Below are positions 1-7,546 of a DNA stretch of 14,131 nucleotides, piece after piece. The translations under genes were made by a program, and so were the position numbers. Below the pieces are notes generated by a model. That model was given only the letters and a program-made list of their open reading frames with translations. It had not been told where the DNA came from and ran no database searches. Origin of the DNA: Oscillospiraceae bacterium (GTDB lineage: Bacteria > Bacillota > Clostridia > Oscillospirales > Oscillospiraceae); contig JAQUZL010000044.1 in NCBI GenBank assembly GCA_028691385.1, positions 1 to 14,131 on the forward strand, read 5' to 3'. Every line of letters begins with the position of its first letter. The first letter of the stretch is position 1.

Positions 1-717
1 TTTTTTGACGTCAATATGGAAACCGCCGTTAAAAATTTTCAGCGCATTTTTAACCTGACGCCTGACGGCATCGTGGGAAAGGCCACATGGTACAAAATCA
101 AATCCATTTTCAACGGCATCAAGGGGTTGGCGGAGCTGCAGTCGGAGGGACTGACGCAGGGGGAAACGGCGCGGGTCTACGCCAAAGCGCTGCAACCCGG
201 CGACGAAGGCGTGCAGGTAAAGCTGATCCAGTATTATTTATCGGTGCTTGCATTTTTCGATGAAAATCTCCCCATGCCATCCGGAACAGGGGTGTATGAC
301 GCGAAAACGGAGAATGCCGTGCGGGAATTTCAGGCGCAGCAGGGCTTGGCTGTGGATGGTATTGTGGGCAGGCAGACCTGGAACGCGCTGCTTGCGGCCT
401 ATGATCGCACCATTGCCTCCATCCCGGCGGAATATCTGACGTCCGCAGACGAAATTTATCCGGGAAAATTCTTGGCGCTGGGACAATCCGGAACCGACGT
501 GGAATCGCTGCAGAAATTTCTGCTGCAGGCTGCGCAAGCGGAGCCCGCGCTTCCGAAGGTGGAAGTCACCGGAACCTATGATGCGCAGACCGCAGCCGCG
601 ATTCGGGCGGTGCAGGAAATGGAAGGCTTGCCGCAAAACGGCGTAACCGGGCCGTTAACCTGGGACGCGGTGGTCAGTCTGGCCAAGCGCGGACGGGCAG
701 CGTCGGCTGCGTCTTGA
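1..717 (+). CDS. Peptidoglycan-binding repeat protein, 5' truncated
   Basis: The reading frame is open to the left edge, so the true start lies outside the window. The first ATG (16) falls inside a domain and is not a start. The visible 238 codons hold three PG_binding_1-type repeats. The first is partial, with a DGIVGKATW end at about nt 64-90. The second covers about nt 190-395, with a GVYDAKTENAV core and DGIVGRQTW end. The third covers about nt 470-700, with GTYDAQTAAAI and NGVTGPLTW. The pattern G-x-Y-D-x-x-T-x-x-A-V-x-x-F-Q followed by DGIVG-x-x-TW is characteristic of this cell-wall-binding fold, found in cortex-lytic and autolysin-like proteins. No catalytic domain is visible, so an enzyme part, if any, must be N-terminal and outside. 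The family assignment is sure; the specific role (spore cortex, wall remodelling, phage-like lysis) is open. A two-way hairpin terminator follows. Confidence 0.85.
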   Translation, partial: FFDVNMETAVKNFQRIFNLTPDGIVGKATWYKIKSIFNGIKGLAELQSEGLTQGETARVYAKALQPGDEGVQVKLIQYYLSVLAFFDENLPMPSGTGVYDAKTENAVREFQAQQGLAVDGIVGRQTWNALLAAYDRTIASIPAEYLTSADEIYPGKFLALGQSGTDVESLQKFLLQAAQAEPALPKVEVTGTYDAQTAAAIRAVQEMEGLPQNGVTGPLTWDAVVSLAKRGRAASAAS

Positions 718-756
718 CGCGCGGCTGCCCGCCGCGCTGCGTGAAAGCAAAACGCA

Positions 757-803
757 ATGGCGCGTTGCCGCCGGCCTTGGTTTGGCCGGCAGCAACGCGC
801 CAT
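757..803. terminator. Bidirectional intrinsic terminator between convergent genes
   Basis: A 20-bp inverted repeat (757-776 with 784-803) has a 7-base loop. On the - strand all 20 positions can pair, counting one G-U pair; on the + strand position 769/791 is a C-A mismatch. T-rich tracts lie on both sides: TGCGTTTTGCTTT reading leftward on - and CTGTATCTTTATTT reading rightward on +. It sits between the stop of the peptidoglycan-binding gene (717) and the stop of the facing ATPase gene (812), so it can end both transcripts. The better pairing on - suggests it works best for the ATPase. Confidence 0.85.
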
Positions 804-811
804 CTGTATCT

Positions 812-3442
812 TTATTTGGCAGCGCCATGCTCGCTTCGGATGACGCCGAGCGCTTTGGCCGCTTCCAAAACGGCCACCGGAACCAGTGCCAGACCGATTC
901 CGCAGAGGTAAAGCCACCCGGGGAGCATGACAAGCTCAAAGACGGCCGCAACCGGCGGCACAAACAGGACCAGGCACATCAGCAGCAGCGACAGCCCCGC
1001 CGCGCCGTTTAAGAACCGATTGGTAAACACGCCGATGTGGAAAATGGAACGCGCCGCGCGCATGTTGAAGGTGTGAAAAATTTGACTGAAGCCCAGCACC
1101 AGAAACGCCATTGTACGTCCGGCGGCAAGTGTGCCCATGTGATTGCCGCCCAGCCAAAACGCGAACAAAGTCAGTCCGGCAAACATTGCGCCCTGCGCAA
1201 TGACCTGCGCGCCCAGACCGTGGGCGAACAAGCTTTCCTCTCTTGGCTTTGGCTTGCGATTCATAATATCAGAATCAATTTTTTCCACTCCCAGCGCAAT
1301 GGCCGGAAGGCTGTCTGTGACGAGATTGATCCACAGCAGCTGCATGGACAGCAGCGGCGCTTTTCTCCAGAAAATCATGGCAATCAGTGTGACAAGCACT
1401 TCTCCGATGTTTGTGCCCAGCAGGAACACCACAGTTCGCCGAATATTTTCATAGATGCCGCGCCCTTCCCGCACGGCCTCCACGATGGTGGCAAAGTTAT
1501 CGTCCATCAGCACAAGATCTGATGCGCCCTTTGCCACGGCGGTGCCGGTGATGCCCATGGCGCAGCCGATGTCGGAAGCCTTGAGCGCCGGCGCGTCGTT
1601 GACGCCGTCGCCCGTCATGGAAACCACCGCTCCCCGGTTTTGCCATGCCTTTACAATGCGGATTTTATCCTGTGGAGACACTCTGGCGTAGACGGAGATT
1701 TGCGAAACCTGCTCGCGCAGCTGCGGCTCGGACAGCGCAGCAAGCTCCGCGCCGGTAATGGCGCGGTCGCCCTTCTGCAAAATCCCCAGCTGCTTTGCAA
1801 TGGCGGACGCGGTGATGACGTGATCGCCGGTAATCATCACCGGACGAATGCCCGCCTGCCGGCAAACAGACACTGCCTGCTTTGCCTCCTCGCGGGGCGG
1901 GTCAATCATGCCCACAAGGCCAATCAGGGTCAAGCCGGTTTCCAGGCTGGCAGAATCCGCGGTTTCAGGCAACACACTGAGTGTTTTGCAGGCAACGGCC
2001 AATACCCGAAGCGCCTGCGCGCCCATTTCATCGACCAACCCGGACGCCTTTTCCAGATTGCCGCTGTCGCAGCGTGCCGCAAGCGTATCGAATCCGCCCT
2101 TGGCAATGACGATATATTTCCCGCCAATTTGGCACACAACGCTCATCAGCTTGCGCTCCGAGTCAAACGGTACTTCCGCCACGCGGGGATATGCCGCTGT
2201 CAGTGCCTGCTTCTGCGATCCGTTCTTCCGCGCGGCGGCCACAATACAGGTTTCGGTGGGATCGCCAAGATGCACCTCTTTCCCATTTTCCACGGTGACC
2301 GTTGCGTCGCAGCAGAGCGCCGCGAGGCGCAAAAGCTGGGCAATCGGCGCGCTGTTGTCGGTGCTGATCGGCTCGAGCGTGTCCTGCAGCACAGAATAGG
2401 CCTGCACCAATGTCATGCGGTTCTGTGTCAGCGTTCCGGTTTTATCCGAGCAGATGACGCTGGCGCTGCCGAGCGTTTCCACGGCCGGGAGCTTCCGAAC
2501 CACGGCATTGCGCTTTGCAAGCCGTGTCACGCCCATGGACAGCACAATGGTAACAATTGCCGGCAGTCCCTCCGGGATTGCGGAAACAGCCAGAGAAACG
2601 GAAACCATAAAGATTTCCAGCGCCGGCATACCACTGGAAAAGCCGATGACAAAAATGACCGCGCAGATCGCCACGGCCGCGACGCCCAGAATCCGCCCCA
2701 GCTTTGCAAGCTTTTTTTGAAGCGGGGTCTGCGGCTGCTTTTGCGTATTCAGCATGCCTGCGATTTGCCCCATCTGCGTGGCCATGCCGGTTTCGGTCAC
2801 GACCATTTCCCCGCGCCCATAGGTGACGCTGCAGCCGGCATAGGCCATATTGGTTCGGTCGCCGAGCGCGGCCGCCTCGGAAACCTGCGCTTTGGCGTCT
2901 TTTTCTGCAGGCAGCGATTCGCCGGTCAACGCCGACTCCTCGATTTTAAGATTCGCGGAAACGAGCAGTCGGCCGTCGGCGGGAACATAGTCGCCCGCTT
3001 CCATCAGGACAATATCCCCCGGAACCAGCTTTGCCGCGTCGAGCATGTGCTCCTGCCCGTCGCGCCGCACTCTGGCCTGGGGGGCAGCAAGGCGCTGCAG
3101 CGCCTCCAGCGCCTTTTCCGCCTTGCTCTCCTGCAGCGTTCCCATGACGGCATTGAGAATGACAATCAGCAAAATCAGCGCCGGCTCAAACAACTCCATG
3201 GGGTCATGCCCCTGCAGCGCCACATAAAAGGAAACTGCCGCGGCGATGAGTAAAATGAGGATCATAACATCCTTGAACTGAGAAAAAAACCGTGCCAGAA
3301 TACTCTGCCGGCGTCCTTGGACAAGCTTGTTTTCGCCCACCTCTGTGAGCCGCCGGGACGCGGTAGCGGCAGTCAGGCCGTCATGCGGCGCGACATTTAG
3401 TTCGGCACAGATCTGCTGTGCCGATTTGAGATTGTTTTCCAT
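812..3442 (-). CDS. P2-type cation-transporting ATPase, calcium-type
   Basis: This is an integral membrane ATP-driven cation pump of 876 aa, the usual bacterial length. Seen in order: N-terminal cation-ATPase domain, actuator loop with TGES (173-176), M4 motif IPEGLP (289-294), phosphorylation site DKTGTLT (Asp333), nucleotide-binding domain, the hinge TGDGVNDAP (610-618), then M5-M10. M5 has N678 and E681 (TNIGEVL) and M6 has NLVTD (706-710), matching the SERCA calcium ligands N768, E771, N796, T799 and D800. M4 Glu matches SERCA E309. By my eye alignment the M8 position equal to SERCA E908 is Gln787, so a single-site pump is possible. ATG 3442 is preferred over GTG 3448 because AAAGGG lies 5 nt before the ATG and too close to the GTG. 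Likely Ca2+ efflux; Mn2+ cannot be excluded. Confidence 0.95.
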   Translation of the reverse strand: MENNLKSAQQICAELNVAPHDGLTAATASRRLTEVGENKLVQGRRQSILARFFSQFKDVMILILLIAAAVSFYVALQGHDPMELFEPALILLIVILNAVMGTLQESKAEKALEALQRLAAPQARVRRDGQEHMLDAAKLVPGDIVLMEAGDYVPADGRLLVSANLKIEESALTGESLPAEKDAKAQVSEAAALGDRTNMAYAGCSVTYGRGEMVVTETGMATQMGQIAGMLNTQKQPQTPLQKKLAKLGRILGVAAVAICAVIFVIGFSSGMPALEIFMVSVSLAVSAIPEGLPAIVTIVLSMGVTRLAKRNAVVRKLPAVETLGSASVICSDKTGTLTQNRMTLVQAYSVLQDTLEPISTDNSAPIAQLLRLAALCCDATVTVENGKEVHLGDPTETCIVAAARKNGSQKQALTAAYPRVAEVPFDSERKLMSVVCQIGGKYIVIAKGGFDTLAARCDSGNLEKASGLVDEMGAQALRVLAVACKTLSVLPETADSASLETGLTLIGLVGMIDPPREEAKQAVSVCRQAGIRPVMITGDHVITASAIAKQLGILQKGDRAITGAELAALSEPQLREQVSQISVYARVSPQDKIRIVKAWQNRGAVVSMTGDGVNDAPALKASDIGCAMGITGTAVAKGASDLVLMDDNFATIVEAVREGRGIYENIRRTVVFLLGTNIGEVLVTLIAMIFWRKAPLLSMQLLWINLVTDSLPAIALGVEKIDSDIMNRKPKPREESLFAHGLGAQVIAQGAMFAGLTLFAFWLGGNHMGTLAAGRTMAFLVLGFSQIFHTFNMRAARSIFHIGVFTNRFLNGAAGLSLLLMCLVLFVPPVAAVFELVMLPGWLYLCGIGLALVPVAVLEAAKALGVIRSEHGAAK

Positions 3443-3589
3443 ATGCACCCTTTCCAGTCAACATGCGGTATTCCAAACGTAGTATCTTCCCAAACTAGCA
3501 GTAGCATGCAAAAAAACATTTTCTTGTGGGCGAGGTGTTTACAGGTGCTTGTGATTCTCATTATAAAAGCAGCTTGCTTGGGCGCGTTT
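3443..3589 (-). promoter_or_regulatory. ATPase upstream region with weak promoter signals
   Basis: This 147-bp gap separates the lipoprotein stop from the ATPase start. On the - strand it holds a perfect TATAAT at 3565-3560 without a matching -35 box. Nearer the gene is a weak pair, TTGCAT and GATACT, with a 19-base spacer. A loose direct repeat (GTATTCCAAAC at 3468-3478 and GTATCTTCCCAAAC at 3482-3495, + strand) lies close to the start. No clear terminator for the upstream lipoprotein gene is visible, so read-through from the cyclase-lipoprotein unit into the ATPase is possible. Confidence 0.25.
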
Positions 3590-4861
3590 TTATCCGATAC
3601 ATGCAGAAAACGTATTGAGCGCGCGGGTTGGGTCAATGCCGCTTTGCAGCACAGCCAGCAGCAGATTCGACCAGCTGATGCGCATCTGCGTGAAATGATC
3701 AATGGTATTGTAGTAAGGCGCATAATATTTTGTCCAGCTCGCAATGGTGCGCATGCGCGTATCTCCGTACAGATCGCCGTAGGAGCTGCGTACCGGGATG
3801 CAGCCGGTCTGGATGACATTCTGCGGCCCCCAAACGGCGTCATCACATAAAAAAGCGATAAATTTTTTGGATGCTTCGACCCGCGCTGCGTCCTGATGGT
3901 CGAACACGCAAAATCCGTTGACCAGATACTCCAGCGTGGGCGTGCCGTCGTCCGACGGGAATGGAACCTCAATCGGTTCAATCTGATTTTCCGTCAGCAG
4001 CGCAGCGTTGGAATTTTGCTGGCTTGACCCCCACAACAGGGTAAAAGCGCTTTCGCCATTTACAAAGTTCCGAATATCGGCGCTGCCGTTATAGAGCACG
4101 CCGTTGGTCAGCAGCCCCTCATTGACACAATTTTTGACATATTCCAGCGCTTTTACGCCGCTGGCGCTGTTGATGGTGTAGGCCGTGGCGCTTTCATCCG
4201 TAATCGAGCCGCTGTACAGGTTCGCCACAAAAGCGCGGGTCGCCTGATCGCCGCCGGTTCCGGCGTAAAAAAGAGAGCCGGGGACATAACCGCGCGCCTT
4301 CAGCGCCTGTAACACAGCAGTAAAGTCCTCGGTGGTCCACCCTTCCCGGATTAGATCGGCCACACCGGCATCCTCAGCCATCGTCCGATTGAACGCCATA
4401 TAAAAAGGCGCGGAGCTGAGCGGGTACATGTAGGCTGCATCCTCGTCCATACAGGCGTTCAGCAGCGCGGCGTTGTCAACATCCGATACCAGCTCCGGTG
4501 TGAACATATCGCGGATGTCTACCAGTTCGCCCGCTTTGCCATAGGCAATGATGCGCCCGGGGGCGTCCAGCAGCACATCGCAAATCGTCCCGTTATGCAA
4601 GGCGGTATCAATGCGGTCCGGCCCGGTGGTGAAGTCGATGCTGCGGAAATTGACATGGATATTCGAATTTTCTTTTTCAAAGGCCGCGATAATGCTGCGT
4701 TCATAGGTGCCGGCTTCATCGCTGCTGCGCTTCTGGCTGAATGTGGGAAATGCCCACCAAGTAATTTCGGTCACGGCAGCGTCGCCGGTTACAGTGTCAT
4801 CCCCGGTTTTCCCGGAATCGGCTTTTTCGGCGCAGGCAGACAGCTGCACCGTCAGCACCAA
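3590..4861 (-). CDS. Extracellular solute-binding lipoprotein (ABC family 1-like), start probably frameshifted
   Basis: This is a periplasmic-type binding protein, exported and lipid-anchored. The mature part begins at Cys in LSAC, followed by a Ser/Thr/Asp-rich linker. The body carries ITWWAFPTF, ENSNIHVNF, a D-V-L-L-D-A hinge strand, and a C-terminal NGFCVFDHQDAARVEASKKFIAFL helix pair (about 423 aa from codon 4861), typical of sugar-type family 1 binding proteins. The frame shown has only a TTG (4861) as a possible start, which would lose half the signal peptide; upstream in frame it reads IAIKKIAVWLLAL to a stop at 4898-4900. An ATG at 4901-4899 after AAGGGAG lies in another frame and reads MNRHKK. 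Removing one A from the A6 tract at 4889-4884 joins them into a full lipoprotein signal peptide. It follows the diguanylate cyclase by 20 nt and is probably co-transcribed. No permease or ATPase partner is in the window. The ligand is unknown. Confidence 0.85.
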   Translation of the reverse strand: MVLTVQLSACAEKADSGKTGDDTVTGDAAVTEITWWAFPTFSQKRSSDEAGTYERSIIAAFEKENSNIHVNFRSIDFTTGPDRIDTALHNGTICDVLLDAPGRIIAYGKAGELVDIRDMFTPELVSDVDNAALLNACMDEDAAYMYPLSSAPFYMAFNRTMAEDAGVADLIREGWTTEDFTAVLQALKARGYVPGSLFYAGTGGDQATRAFVANLYSGSITDESATAYTINSASGVKALEYVKNCVNEGLLTNGVLYNGSADIRNFVNGESAFTLLWGSSQQNSNAALLTENQIEPIEVPFPSDDGTPTLEYLVNGFCVFDHQDAARVEASKKFIAFLCDDAVWGPQNVIQTGCIPVRSSYGDLYGDTRMRTIASWTKYYAPYYNTIDHFTQMRISWSNLLLAVLQSGIDPTRALNTFSACIG

Positions 4862-4921
4862 AGCCAGTAACCATACGGCAATCTTTTTTATGGCGATTCA
4901 TCTCCCTTAGAAAAATGAGGG

Positions 4922-6772
4922 TCATTGTACTTCCGGATGATATTGCTCAATGTAAAATGCGCCTTTTCCGGTGCGTTTTATTTCGTACAGGCACTTGTCC
5001 GCCAGCTGAAACAGCGCCGCATAGTCGGCGATTGTTCCGGTCGGCAGCAGCGCCGCGCCGGCGCTGCATGATACCAGTCCCGTTTGTCCCTCGACAGAAA
5101 TGGTGCAAATCGCTTTGCGGAACGTTTCCAGACGGTTCGCCAAAATACTGCTGTCCCGAATATTGTGCAGGAACACCATGAATTCGTCGCCTCCAATGCG
5201 ACCCTTTACATCCTCCGGACGAAAGACGCGCTGAATGGTGCGTGCCACGCTCAAAATCACTTCATCGCCTACGGCGTGACCATAGGTATCATTAAAGTGC
5301 TTGAAGTTGTCAATATCCAGCATGATCAGCGCACAGGCGGCATTTCCCGCCTGCTGGAGCAAATCCTGGGAAATAATATTCTGCGTGCTGACCTTATCAT
5401 ACAGCTGCGTCATTTTTTCCAGACGCGCACTTTCCACAATTTTCTCCAGCTTTTGCTTTTGCCAGGTGGTGTCGGTCAAAATGGCCTGCACAACTGCGCC
5501 GTCCCGCTCTTTTTTGATCACAGTGCCGTCGGTTGATACCCATTTTACCGTATCGTTTTTGCACTGAATCTGATATTCCAGATGCAGCTCGCCGTTTTTT
5601 TCGATCTGCTTGCGAATTTCCACCAGCATCGCCTCATAGTCGCTATCGGTCAGCTGCTTCAGACAACGCCCGCCGATGGCGGAATCCATATATTCCTCTT
5701 TGCTGTAGCCCATCAGCCGGAAAAAGCCCTGATTGGCATATTGTACCACATAGTCGCTGCCGATTCGTATTTCGGCAACGCCGCCGGGCACATTGTCGGC
5801 CAGCGTTTTGAACCGGTTCAACTCTTCCTGCCGCGCCTTGCGGTACATTTGCAGGATGAAATTGACCAGCACGCCCATCAGCAGAAGAACCAAAGAGATT
5901 TCCAGTATCAGCGTAAGCACCATCGTTTCTACCTGACGGCTGTGCGCATTGATGGCGGCGCTGGTAACAAACTGCATCAGATACCAGTCGTTGATACCCA
6001 CAGGCGTATAGTAAATCAGACGCGTCTGATCTGCGGCGGTGCAAGTGAGGACGCCCGAATGGCGCTTTTCCAGCTCCGCACGAAAATCCGCGGCAGAAGA
6101 CCCCGTAAGGGTTGTTGTCCCGATAAAATCCAGAAAATTAACGCTCTGCGTGTTCAGCGATTTGGGGCTGGCCGATGACATCACGTAGGATCCGTCCGCC
6201 CGAACCAACACAGCATAGCCCTCACCGTTAAAGCTTTCGGTGTTGGTGATTTTGGAAAGCGCATACAAGTTATATTCTCCACACAGGACGCCAATGACCC
6301 GACCCTCGGCAATCATTGGTACGCTGATCATGATATTACTCGTTCCGTCGGAGGCGTCATCCTTTACGCAGATGCAGCATTCTCCCAGTGCGGAACGCTG
6401 AAAAAAGCGGTCGGAAGAAAGATCCCGCACACTGCCCGCGCCGTTGATGCTCCGGCCTTGCAAATTGGCAAGGCGCACTTCCTCAAAGGATGCGTTTTGC
6501 TGAACGCTGCGCAGTTCCTTTTGAAGGACGTTGACTCCGACTGCGTCCGCTCTGGAAAAACCGGAAGCTGCTGCGCGCAGCAAATTCACGGTGTTCAGCA
6601 GCTCGGTTTTCGTGCTGTAGGCGTTGCTTTCTCCATATTCTGTCAGCTGCTGAACGCCCTGTTCTGCGGCATGACGGTACATCTTGTCGGAGAAATTCCA
6701 AAAGGAAGCGATGCCCACAAGGACAAGGAACGCCATAGCGGCAGCCAAAAAGTAAAGATTGGACTTTTTCAT
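4922..6772 (-). CDS. Membrane diguanylate cyclase: dCache-PAS-GGDEF
   Basis: This protein makes the second messenger c-di-GMP from two GTP in response to an outside signal. In 616 aa one sees TM1 (about 6-26), an extracellular dCache-like region (about 30-280), TM2 (about 283-308), a PAS domain (about 320-440, with YVVQYANQGFFRLMGYSKEEY), a short linker, and a GGDEF domain (about 450-612). The active-site motif is an intact GGDEF (527-531), with the metal Asp in LDIDNF (D486). An inhibitory I-site RPED (518-521) lies five residues before GGDEF, so product feedback is expected. There is no EAL domain. ATG 6772 is preceded by AGGATGA at 5 nt spacing. The gene is first in a unit with the solute-binding lipoprotein 20 nt downstream; ligand sensing through that protein is an inference. 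Confidence 0.93.
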   Translation of the reverse strand: MKKSNLYFLAAAMAFLVLVGIASFWNFSDKMYRHAAEQGVQQLTEYGESNAYSTKTELLNTVNLLRAAASGFSRADAVGVNVLQKELRSVQQNASFEEVRLANLQGRSINGAGSVRDLSSDRFFQRSALGECCICVKDDASDGTSNIMISVPMIAEGRVIGVLCGEYNLYALSKITNTESFNGEGYAVLVRADGSYVMSSASPKSLNTQSVNFLDFIGTTTLTGSSAADFRAELEKRHSGVLTCTAADQTRLIYYTPVGINDWYLMQFVTSAAINAHSRQVETMVLTLILEISLVLLLMGVLVNFILQMYRKARQEELNRFKTLADNVPGGVAEIRIGSDYVVQYANQGFFRLMGYSKEEYMDSAIGGRCLKQLTDSDYEAMLVEIRKQIEKNGELHLEYQIQCKNDTVKWVSTDGTVIKKERDGAVVQAILTDTTWQKQKLEKIVESARLEKMTQLYDKVSTQNIISQDLLQQAGNAACALIMLDIDNFKHFNDTYGHAVGDEVILSVARTIQRVFRPEDVKGRIGGDEFMVFLHNIRDSSILANRLETFRKAICTISVEGQTGLVSCSAGAALLPTGTIADYAALFQLADKCLYEIKRTGKGAFYIEQYHPEVQ

Positions 6773-6820
6773 AAAATCATCCTGACTGTACAGTAAAATT
6801 GTCGCTCCATCAAAATGAAA

Positions 6821-6850
6821 TTGACAAACTTATCAATAATTTGACAAGGA
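6821..6850. repeat. Helically phased TTGACAA repeats in the cyclase leader
   Basis: TTGACAA occurs at 6821-6827 and 6841-6847, exactly 20 bp apart, with a related TATCAAT at 6831-6837. Three units thus sit on one DNA face at 10-bp steps. They lie just downstream of the expected transcription start (+10 to +35), a position fit for a repressor. A perfect 10-bp palindrome, ACTGTACAGT, follows at 6785-6794 near the ribosome binding site. No regulator family is recognised. Confidence 0.4.
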
Positions 6851-6862
6851 TATGTAAATAAA

Positions 6863-6891
6863 ATTATACAGGATGTCCAGAGAAGTTGCAA
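6863..6891 (-). promoter_or_regulatory. Sigma-A promoter of the diguanylate cyclase unit
   Basis: On the - strand, TTGCAA (6891-6886), a 17-base spacer and a perfect TATAAT (6868-6863). Transcription would start near 6856, giving a leader of about 84 nt before ATG 6772. Confidence 0.75.
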
Positions 6892-7052
6892 GTGCCGACG
6901 GCAGTATGCTGTGAAAACGGCGAAACCTTTTTCCGGCAGCAGCGCCGCAGCAAAAATCTCCGCAAGCCGCAATGGCCGACCAAACCTTGCACTGCGCAAC
7001 GGTATGCCCACCAAGCGCAGCGGCGCGGCCGCGCCATTTTGCCGCAGCATAC

Positions 7053-7090
7053 AAAAATCCCCTGAAATCCGAAGATTTCAGGGGATTTTT
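7053..7090 (-). terminator. Intrinsic terminator of the cold-shock gene
   Basis: A perfect 17-bp stem (7053-7069 with 7074-7090) encloses a CGAA loop on +, which is UUCG closed by C-G in the - strand transcript, an extra-stable tetraloop. The RNA ends in U5. It begins 9 nt past the stop codon of the cold-shock gene. Confidence 0.95.
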
Positions 7091-7098
7091 AACCGTCA

Positions 7099-7311
7099 TT
7101 AGATGACAGTGACGTTGATTGCTCTGAGCTTGCGGCTATCCTTCGGATCGGTTTCGGTGTCGTAAGAAACCTTCTGGCCTTCCATCAGGGTCTTGAAGCC
7201 CTTGCTCTGGATGGCAGAGAAATGCACGAACACGTCGTCGCCGCCGTTGTCGTTAGAGATGAAGCCGAAGCCTTTGCTTTCGTTGAACCACTTTACAGTA
7301 CCGTTATTCAT
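7099..7311 (-). CDS. Cold-shock protein, CspA family
   Basis: A 70-aa single cold-shock domain protein of standard length, binding single-stranded RNA/DNA in the cytoplasm and acting as an RNA chaperone. It has RNP1 KGFGFI (13-18) and RNP2 VFVHF (27-31) with the usual NGTVKWFN start. The ribosome binding site AGGAGG (7326-7321) lies 9 nt before ATG 7311. The gene is monocistronic: its own promoter, a roughly 124-nt structured leader and a perfect terminator surround it. A long structured leader fits known cold-shock mRNAs and may hold thermal control. Which Csp paralogue it is cannot be told. Confidence 0.97.
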   Translation of the reverse strand: MNNGTVKWFNESKGFGFISNDNGGDDVFVHFSAIQSKGFKTLMEGQKVSYDTETDPKDSRKLRAINVTVI

Positions 7312-7365
7312 AAACTAGTACCTCCTAAAAATATTTTGTATTACAAAAATCACACAAAAAATAAT

Positions 7366-7409
7366 CCACCGTCCGTAAATCAAAATGGGAATTGATCTAC
7401 AACCGGTGG
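7366..7409 (-). promoter_or_regulatory. Stem-loop in the cold-shock mRNA 5' leader
   Basis: In the - strand RNA, 7409-7392 pairs with 7383-7366 at 17 of 18 positions (14 Watson-Crick, three G-U), leaving an 8-nt loop UUCCCAUU (7391-7384). The only mismatch is 7403/7372. The three G-U pairs become A-C mismatches on the + strand, so the structure belongs to the - transcript. It lies about midway between the expected start (near 7435) and the AGGAGG site. A role in cold or RNA-chaperone control is inferred. Confidence 0.6.
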
Positions 7410-7441
7410 CAATCAATCGTTACATTTTAGAACACTTGACA

Positions 7442-7470
7442 ATCATACAGGTTCTTTTCTGAAAAGTCAA
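7442..7470 (-). promoter_or_regulatory. Sigma-A promoter of the cold-shock gene
   Basis: On the - strand, TTGACT (7470-7465), a 17-base spacer and TATGAT (7447-7442). The expected start near 7435 gives a leader of about 124 nt. Confidence 0.75.
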
Positions 7471-7546
7471 GCGTTTTCTAAAATATATTTTCACCTGCCG
7501 CATAGTCGCCCAAATTCCGCAAAAAACAACAGCGGGAGGTGATTTT

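Larger units (their letters stand above)
6773..7052. other. Intergenic region without a gene
   Basis: The left third holds the cyclase promoter, repeats and leader, listed separately. From about 6900 to 7050 the DNA is GC-rich and carries short frames on both strands (for example 7050 to 6769 on -, and 6911 to 7102 on +). None has a ribosome binding site or a protein-like composition. I see nothing convincing there. Confidence 0.5.

Noticed and set aside
1640..3253. A 537-codon open frame on the + strand
   Set aside because: It is antisense to the P-type ATPase, whose motifs are complete; the + translation is rich in Arg, His, Gln and Cys and shows no domain or ribosome site.
4882..4890. Programmed -1 ribosomal frameshift at AAAAAAG in the lipoprotein gene
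   Set aside because: From ATG 4901 the tract is read AAA AAA G, not A AAA AAG, and a +1 (or -2) change is needed to enter the long frame, so the usual -1 heptamer logic does not apply.
6821..6860. TTGACA at 6841 (+ strand) as a promoter reading rightward
   Set aside because: No suitable -10 box lies 16-18 nt downstream and there is no + strand gene before the terminator region.
6911..7102. Short open frames on both strands between the cyclase and the cold-shock gene
   Set aside because: No ribosome binding site, composition driven by GC-rich DNA, and one runs into the terminator hairpin.
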